Shown: positions 8,620 to 11,472 of the stretch, one piece after another
Numbering within the stretch: the stretch's first letter is position 1
Layout of the letters: each line of letters opens with the position of its first letter
Origin: Prevotella sp. UBA2725
Lineage (GTDB): Bacteria > Bacteroidota > Bacteroidia > Bacteroidales > Bacteroidaceae
Direction of reading: 5' to 3'
DNA: 11,472 nt
Assembly: GCA_002353825.1 (NCBI GenBank)
Contig: DEKJ01000042.1
Coordinates: 1-11,472, forward strand
Program-made: the position numbers and the translations under genes
The notes under the pieces: model-generated
What the model was told of the DNA's origin: nothing
The model's database searches: none
Seen by the model: only the letters and a program-made list of their open reading frames with translations

Positions 8620-9088
8620 TGCCTTGTGTATTCAGATAAGATTTTAGATATGGAATTCTCTCGATGAACTCAAACCTCAGTACGTAATAGAGGAATGCGA
8701 AAATCATCCAGGGCGTAGAGCCCTTCTTGAAGATCTTCTTGCAGTTCTTGATGATATTCAGCCCATAGAAGTATATCACCACATAGGTCACATAGCTCAC
8801 GCACTGCAGTGCGCCTTCTTCCTGTCTCTTGAATTTTCCTATAGCATAGATACAGGTACAGAACACAAAAAACACCGTTGCCTCACCTACACAGCGTGCC
8901 GCCTTCTTCAACTCGAAGTCCTCCTTGTTGGCGATCATCCCGGAGAGATAACCAAAGATGAAGTTAGCGAAGAATATTAAAAACAGAGAGCTCAGCTCGC
9001 CTTGTAGCGGTCTGAGATATGCCAGTACTGCAAGCGCTATGCTTACAGCGGCGTTTTTTGCTATATCGTACATGGAACCGGTCATCAT
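8540..9088 (-). CDS. Probable phage holin (polytopic membrane protein)
   Basis: 182 residues with four or five hydrophobic segments: about 13-28 (AVSIALAVLAYLRPL), 33-53 (SLFLIFFANFIFGYLSGMI), 68-84 (ATVFFVFCTCIYAIG), 97-113 (VSYVTYVVIYFYGLNII) and a weaker one at 128-140. Charged KKAAR and KFKRQEE loops separate them. The call as holin rests on size, multi-span character and position directly before endolysin and spanin. Holins open the inner membrane so that the endolysin reaches the wall. The polar C-terminal tail is coded by DNA that also codes for the first 26 residues of the endolysin. The start is at one of two adjacent ATGs (9088, 9085) or at Met6 (9073). The promoter box lies just 15 bp upstream, so the 5' leader would be only about 10 nt, which makes Met6 a real alternative. 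Confidence 0.72.
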   Translation of the reverse strand: MMTGSMYDIAKNAAVSIALAVLAYLRPLQGELSSLFLIFFANFIFGYLSGMIANKEDFELKKAARCVGEATVFFVFCTCIYAIGKFKRQEEGALQCVSYVTYVVIYFYGLNIIKNCKKIFKKGSTPWMIFAFLYYVLRFEFIERIPYLKSYLNTQGNEESIKTAAGACQTGRGPESDSVQKK

Positions 9089-9102
9089 CTTGTTTTTTAT
9101 CG

Positions 9103-9133
9103 CAAAGATAATGACGACTTCAAGTTATTGAAA
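9103..9133 (-). promoter_or_regulatory. Bacteroidetes-type promoter for lysis/tail operon
   Basis: On the minus strand TATCTTTG (9110-9103) is an exact TAnnTTTG -7 box. Nineteen nt upstream is TTTC (9133-9130), one base from the TTTG of the -33 box. It lies between the terminator of the RT unit and the holin start, where a new transcript must begin. The predicted start is near 9097, giving a very short leader. Confidence 0.65.
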
Positions 9134-9171
9134 ATACGCAATTAGTCCTGAATAAGTCCTCGTTTGATAGA

Positions 9172-9206
9172 TAAAAATCCCCGACACGGATTCGTGCCGG
9201 GGATTT
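9172..9206 (-). terminator. Intrinsic terminator after the RT/accessory unit (usable in both directions)
   Basis: AATCCCCGGCACG (9205-9193 read on the minus strand) pairs over 13 positions with CGTGTCGGGGATT (9188-9176) around a 4-nt loop (AATC), then TTTTAT. The only imperfect pair is G·U in the minus-strand RNA but A-C on the + strand, which favours action on minus-strand transcripts. It separates the DGR RT unit from the lysis/tail operon. Confidence 0.88.
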
Positions 9207-9218
9207 GTTTATGTGAAT

Positions 9219-9581
9219 TTAAAAAAAAGTCTGTCCTTTGGACGTCGCAAACTGTTGTATGACGGTCGGACATGGTAGATCCTCTTTCGTGAAGTCATTG
9301 ATGGCCTGGTCGATAAGGATCTTTGACCCGGTGAAGGCGTAGTACTCTGCATCAACTGCTGTGTCACGTCCTTCAGCGTCTTTCTTCTTAACGCACACAT
9401 AGACCTCTTCTCCTGTATCCTGGTCTGTGTATGTCTTTAAGATCTTCTTGAATCGGATGGTGAGTGCGTCTTTGGCTTCCTCCTTTACTACGTCCTGCAT
9501 ATTCCCTTCACCATCCTTAATTTTAGTCGTTACCTTTTCCTTCTCGATTTTACTTTTGACTACCTTATAATCAATTAACAA
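9219..9581 (-). CDS. RT-linked accessory domain in the -1 frame, no ATG near its start (likely RT C-terminal extension)
   Basis: About 120 residues, unrecognised with certainty. It is predicted to be mostly beta, in segments: LLIDYKVVKSKI, DALTIRFKKIL, EEVYVCVKKK, YYAFTGSKILIDQ (81-92), LPCPTVIQQF and GQTFF. The FTGSxxLIDQ pattern resembles small Bacteroidetes mobile-element proteins I half recall, possibly nucleic-acid binding; this is weak. The frame has no ATG near its beginning: the first candidate is TTG at 9581, overlapping the RT stop, and the first ATG is at codon 28, inside the domain. The frame is open upstream to a TGA at 9617-9615, just before the G8 run in the RT gene. A -1 shift at G8, or one extra G, joins it to the RT as a protein of about 542 residues. 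The product is therefore more likely an RT C-terminal domain than an independent protein. A T8 run at its very end means one base changes the C-terminus from FF to FFKFT. Confidence 0.6.
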   Translation of the reverse strand: MLIDYKVVKSKIEKEKVTTKIKDGEGNMQDVVKEEAKDALTIRFKKILKTYTDQDTGEEVYVCVKKKDAEGRDTAVDAEYYAFTGSKILIDQAINDFTKEDLPCPTVIQQFATSKGQTFF

Positions 9582-10846
9582 AATCTTGTTGCCGGAATTA
9601 CCCCCCCCGATTTTTCACTTGTGTAATTACAGATTGAGGAGAATTTAACCTTGTCTTCAGCTGTTAATCCCTCAAAGGGAGCCTTCACCCGCCGCCGGCG
9701 GATGATCTTACCTAATGTCTTTTCCATTCCTAACGATTTGATGAGATGTATTGAGTTTACATGTTTGATATAGCCTAATTGTGATGCGCATTTCCGCCTG
9801 ATGCTTTCTTCATCGTATCCTTTCTTTTGAAGTTGATTCACTTTCCTTGCAAGTTTCTGTTTGTTGCGCTTGGCTACCAGCACTCTGTCATGATAGAATA
9901 CATATCCGCATACCCTTATCCCCATCCATGTCGGACGGATATTATAGTCTTTATTGACTTCTATATGCCAATCACGTGACAAGTGCATGATACATAATTG
10001 TGTGATAATATGCAGCGCAGTCTTATCTTTGTGCCGGATAATGATATTGTCCACAAATCTTAAATAATGCGGTATGCCCTCATCGACATAGCCTCGGAAT
10101 ACATGTGACAAGTATTGGGGGCCTTTGCAGAGATCCGTATAGTCATCCGCTGTTGCAGTCGCTACTCTGCCTTCGATATATTTTGATGTCCAGAAATCGA
10201 GTTTTTCCTTATTCTCTCCGATGTCAAAGAATCTCATGGCCAGCCGATCAAAGCGTGCGAGATAAATCTGACCAAGAATTTGGCTCACCTTAATGCCAAG
10301 TGGTGTTCCTTGAGGATAACTGTCGATAACCTTGAAAAGATTTCTCCTGAGCTTTCCAGGCTTCACTTTCCGCTCTATCTCTTTTTTGAGAATTCCATGG
10401 TCCATTCTTGGGAAATAATGATGAGCATCGAGCGGTACATAATACATATTATCTTCCTGGTCTTCCTTGAATAGCTCATTCCGAAGTATCCTCATGAATG
10501 CGTGCGTACCGAGGCCTGGCTTTACGGCCGGAGCTCTGTATGTAGAGTAATCATACAGTTCCTTCTCGTAGGGTCTGATGGCAATGGCTTCTGCCACATG
10601 GTCCTCGATGGGTGCCTTGGCCAGGACACGCTTTTTCTTCTCAAAAATGATTTTGCGCTTGTAGCCCTTTGGAGTCCATTCCTCGGATGATAAAGATTCA
10701 AGAATTGTCTGCAGATTCTTTTCAAGATTCTTATCAAATCTTTCCACATAGTCTCGGTGATGCTTTTGATACGAATATGTATCATAAGCAGCACGCGCAT
10801 TCTCCATGTTCTCGACCTCGCTGACTTTATCTTTGATTCTTTTCAT
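9575..10846 (-). CDS. Reverse transcriptase of a diversity-generating retroelement (DGR)
   Basis: 423 residues; makes mutagenic cDNA from the template repeat. RT motifs in order: the fingers motif with KRKIIFEKKKRVLAKAPI (63-80), the catalytic Asp140 in VPLDAHHYFPRMDH (137-150), the template-grip motif GTPLGIKVSQ (180-189), the active-site box HYLRFVDNIII (260-270), GYVFYHDRV (314-322) and a thumb-like LGYIKHVNSIHL (357-368). LGxxxSQ and the LGxxKHxNSxxL thumb are what I know from DGR RTs, and the adjacent TR supports the assignment. There are two oddities. YxDD is F264-V-D-N267, so the second acidic residue is Asn. There is also an insertion of roughly 40 residues between the SQ motif and the active-site box (about 210-255). 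G8 at 9608-9601 lies in the last codons; see the accessory domain. The start ATG follows an A-rich leader 2 nt after a small open frame; it is transcribed with TR and spacer from the 11202-11232 promoter. Confidence 0.92.
   Translation of the reverse strand: MKRIKDKVSEVENMENARAAYDTYSYQKHHRDYVERFDKNLEKNLQTILESLSSEEWTPKGYKRKIIFEKKKRVLAKAPIEDHVAEAIAIRPYEKELYDYSTYRAPAVKPGLGTHAFMRILRNELFKEDQEDNMYYVPLDAHHYFPRMDHGILKKEIERKVKPGKLRRNLFKVIDSYPQGTPLGIKVSQILGQIYLARFDRLAMRFFDIGENKEKLDFWTSKYIEGRVATATADDYTDLCKGPQYLSHVFRGYVDEGIPHYLRFVDNIIIRHKDKTALHIITQLCIMHLSRDWHIEVNKDYNIRPTWMGIRVCGYVFYHDRVLVAKRNKQKLARKVNQLQKKGYDEESIRRKCASQLGYIKHVNSIHLIKSLGMEKTLGKIIRRRRVKAPFEGLTAEDKVKFSSICNYTSEKSGGVIPATRFC
9601..9608 (-). 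other. G8 homopolymer forming a -1 slippery heptamer (G GGG GGG) near RT 3' end
   Basis: On the minus strand the RT frame reads TCG GGG GGG GTA. The last G of TCG plus two GGG codons make the X XXY YYZ form G GGG GGG. After a -1 slip the next codon is GGT and the frame runs on without a stop into the downstream domain. In the -1 frame a TGA lies only 7 nt before the run, so the overlap of open frames begins exactly here. Alternatives are a sequencing or assembly length error (9 or 6 G would fuse the frames) or a phase-variable tract. Confidence 0.6.
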
Positions 10847-10848
10847 AT

Positions 10849-10986
10849 TTACTTTAATGGACGGGATCTTGCGGGGTCTTTATTGTTCCGAAATTTCGGC
10901 GGGGTCTCGATGGTTTGATTGGAAGTCTGCAAATTCCTTCCGGCACGTATGAGGTTCGCGCTTCCGGCTACTTGTCTCAGTGTCAT
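10849..10986 (-). CDS. Small open frame (45 codons) in the TR-RT spacer, doubtful gene
   Basis: Starts with an ATG at 10986 and stops 2 nt before the RT start codon. Translation begins MTLRQVAGSANLIRAGRN and ends in a basic, Pro- and Asn-rich tail (PKFRNNKDPARSRPLK). It resembles nothing I know and has no clear ribosome binding site. The close coupling to the RT start could mean translational coupling. It occupies the DNA expected to serve as structured spacer RNA, so the open frame may be fortuitous. Confidence 0.25.
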   Translation of the reverse strand: MTLRQVAGSANLIRAGRNLQTSNQTIETPPKFRNNKDPARSRPLK

Positions 10987-11039
10987 CTTTCGATATGTTT
11001 TCCCAATGGGGAAGGCTCGTCTCCTTTTAATAATTTGTT

Positions 11040-11170
11040 GAGGAACGCGGACCAGTTCACATTGGCATCACCGACACCATTGTTGCCATTGGCGTACATC
11101 GAGCCGGCATTGTCACCATTGTTACCGTTGCCCAACAATTTGACACCACGGAGGCCGCTCCAGGAGAGTC
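11040..11170 (-). repeat. DGR template repeat (TR)
   Basis: The minus strand reads as a C-type-lectin-like variable segment rich in AAY codons: GLRGVKLLGNGNNGDNAG then SMYANGNNGVGDANVNWSAFL. Four AAC and five AAT codons occur within 27 codons. These are the codons that adenine-directed mutagenesis can turn into many amino acids. The 3' end is fixed at 11040 by the last base shared with the VR at the window edge. The 5' end cannot be set because the rest of the VR lies outside; about 11165-11175, where the lectin-like frame begins (SWSGLRG), is an estimate. The strand, dedicated upstream promoter and downstream RT match a TR. The frame does not need to be translated. Confidence 0.88.
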
Positions 11171-11201
11171 CACCTCTTCCGCAGAAATGCAGAAGTGGGT
11201 G

Positions 11202-11232
11202 CAAAGGTACAGCATAAATATCAGAATTCAAA
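11202..11232 (-). promoter_or_regulatory. Bacteroidetes-type promoter driving TR-RT transcription
   Basis: On the minus strand TTTG (11232-11229), a 19-nt spacer, then TACCTTTG (11209-11202) match both boxes of the Bacteroidetes primary promoter exactly. Transcription should begin near 11195, about 25 nt upstream of the estimated TR start. This gives the TR its own transcript, separate from the target gene. Confidence 0.8.
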
Positions 11233-11234
11233 AT

Positions 11235-11281
11235 GATTCCTGCGGAATTTTGAGCAAAATAATCAAAATTCCTCAGGAATC
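11235..11281. repeat. 19-bp near-perfect inverted repeat upstream of the TR promoter
   Basis: GATTCCTGCGGAATTTTGA (11235-11253) and TCAAAATTCCTCAGGAATC (11263-11281) are reverse complements except for one base, around a 9-nt AT-rich loop. The repeat ends 3 bp before the -33 box. It could be an operator for a dimeric regulator of TR transcription, or an RNA hairpin at the end of the target message. A run of T lies before it, not after it, on the minus strand, so it is not a normal intrinsic terminator. Confidence 0.7.
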
Positions 11282-11305
11282 AAAAAAAATCGACCGCTGC
11301 GCGGT
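11282..11305 (-). terminator. Intrinsic terminator after the DGR target gene
   Basis: On the minus strand ACCGC-GCA-GCGGT (11305-11293) is followed by CGA and eight T (11289-11282). The stem is short but GC-rich and the T tract is good. It lies about 105 nt after the target stop codon and would isolate the target transcript from the TR promoter. Confidence 0.65.
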
Positions 11306-11311
11306 ACTATA

Positions 11312-11340
11312 CGCCCTTGCAGGGCGGGGCGCTTCGCGCC
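11312..11340. repeat. Two adjacent short GC-rich palindromes
   Basis: CGCCCT-TGC-AGGGCG (11312-11326) and GGCGC-TTC-GCGCC (11328-11340) are perfect small hairpins sitting next to the terminator hairpin at 11293-11305. All three have 3-nt loops and 5-6 bp stems. Together they form a 48-bp cluster of tandem stem-loops between the target gene and the TR promoter. Confidence 0.6.
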
Positions 11341-11408
11341 GGGGTCCCTTGTTCTCTTGATCCCCGTTTCCTGCGCCTCCTTGCCCTCTCGTGCTCTAGT
11401 GTTCTTGT

Positions 11409-11472
11409 TTACTCCGCCAGTACTGGATTCGTGCTGAATGCCTCTGCCCACTCGCAGAGGAACGCGGACCAG
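11409..11472 (-). CDS. 3' end of DGR target gene (variable protein, 5' part beyond window)
   Basis: Only about 20 codons are in the window, ending at TAA (11411-11409). The last residues read WSAFL then CEWAEAFSTNPVLAE. WSAFL is in the same frame as the end of the lectin-like TR reading, so the variable repeat codes for the C-terminal region followed by a 15-residue invariant tail. By analogy with DGR phages, the protein is probably a tail fibre tip or other receptor-binding protein with a C-type-lectin fold, but nothing else of it is visible here. Upstream homology would decide this. Confidence 0.75.
   Translation of the reverse strand, partial: WSAFLCEWAEAFSTNPVLAE
11441..11460. promoter_or_regulatory. 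Hairpin/cruciform at the 3' boundary of the VR (retrohoming target structure)
   Basis: CCTCTGC (11441-11447) and GCAGAGG (11454-11460) form a perfect 7-bp stem with a 6-nt loop. One arm overlaps the last four bases of the TR/VR shared sequence. The TR copy continues into AACAAATTATT and cannot form it. DNA hairpins just after the VR are known to be needed for efficient homing in BPP-1 and are found in other DGRs. The structure lies inside the target coding sequence, before the stop. Confidence 0.75.
11457..11472 (-). repeat. 3' end of DGR variable repeat (VR) with initiation-of-mutagenic-homing-like sequence
   Basis: Sixteen bases, GAGGAACGCGGACCAG on the + strand, are identical to 11040-11055 in the TR. 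The identity runs to the window edge and is lost immediately on the other side (CAGAG against TTGAG). The segment is GC-rich and has only two minus-strand C-flanked positions open to adenine change, as expected for the invariant 3' IMH end. The variable part lies beyond the window. Confidence 0.85.

Larger units (their letters stand above)
10847..11195 (-). ncRNA. DGR template RNA (TR plus 3' spacer)
   Basis: Predicted RNA from the promoter at 11202-11232, beginning near 11195 and carrying TR (about 11170-11040) then a ~190-nt spacer up to the RT start. In Bordetella phage BPP-1 the TR with the adjoining spacer is the primer and template RNA for cDNA synthesis, and I infer the same here. Visible structure in the spacer: TTCCC-CATT-GGGAA; a 12-bp palindrome CCGAAATTTCGG at 10888-10899; and AGACCCCGC twice (10907-10899 and 10879-10871). 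The RNA probably continues into the RT message. The 5' and 3' ends of the mature RNA are not known. Confidence 0.6.

Noticed and set aside
9575..10846. RT as part of a retron, group II intron or Abi/DRT defence system
   Set aside because: The TR with Asn-rich codons, the VR identity and the boundary hairpin fit a DGR. No retron msr/msd fold, intron ribozyme domains or maturase/endonuclease domain is seen beside it.
11202..11209. TACCTTTG as a chance match
   Set aside because: The TTTG box at exactly 19 nt and the position just before the TR make chance unlikely, so it was kept as a promoter.
10983..11231. 82-codon open frame over the TR
   Set aside because: It has only a TTG start, lies on top of the promoter, and is open because the TR descends from a coding VR. 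It is better explained as template RNA than as a protein gene.
11263..11451. 62-codon minus-strand frame across the hairpin cluster and the target 3' end
   Set aside because: It reads another frame of the target C-terminus and the GC-rich palindromes; composition is Arg/Gly-rich noise.
1..11472. CRISPR array or insertion sequence
   Set aside because: No regularly spaced direct repeats and no transposase or terminal inverted repeats with target duplication were seen.

Overview
The window looks like one end of an integrated tailed phage from a Bacteroidales host (Bacteroides/Prevotella type). Three things point there. Two promoters on the minus strand match the Bacteroidetes pattern, with a TAnnTTTG box and a TTTG-like box 19 nt upstream. 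The integrase has the SLKDSG variant of box II that I associate with integrases of this group. The tape measure and its downstream tail protein are of types I recall from Bacteroides/Prevotella phages. Family assignments come from reading the proteins, not from a search.

Layout. Bases 1-13 read like the 3' end of a tRNA, possibly serine, and are a candidate attachment site. A tyrosine integrase follows on the + strand (about 136-1299). Everything else is on the minus strand and converges on the integrase. Read in the direction of transcription from the right edge, it runs: the last 20 codons of a gene ending in a variable repeat (VR; 11409-11472); about 175 nt of hairpin-rich intergenic DNA; a promoter (11202-11232); an asparagine-codon-rich template repeat (TR; about 11040-11170); a spacer of about 190 nt; a reverse transcriptase (9575-10846); a downstream domain in the -1 frame (9219-9581); and a strong terminator (9172-9206). 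A second promoter (9103-9133) then precedes holin, GH24 endolysin, one-gene spanin, tape measure and a tail protein (9088 down to 1357), all tightly spaced or overlapping.

The main system is a diversity-generating retroelement (DGR). TR and VR share a 16-base 3' end, GAGGAACGCGGACCAG on the + strand, at 11040-11055 and 11457-11472. In the VR copy only, a 7-bp hairpin (CCTCTGC/GCAGAGG) sits directly at this boundary, as expected for a DGR target site. The RT copies TR RNA with errors at adenines, and the cDNA replaces VR in the target gene. The target is probably a receptor-binding tail protein, but its body lies beyond the right edge, so target identity and actual A-to-N variation cannot be seen here.

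Three features set this DGR apart. The RT active site reads FVDN instead of YxDD. A run of eight G in the RT mRNA forms a textbook -1 slippery heptamer, and shifting there would add a roughly 127-residue domain whose own reading frame has no ATG near its start. No Avd-like accessory gene lies between target, TR and RT. The lysis module lies upstream of the tape measure under its own promoter, which is an unusual order.
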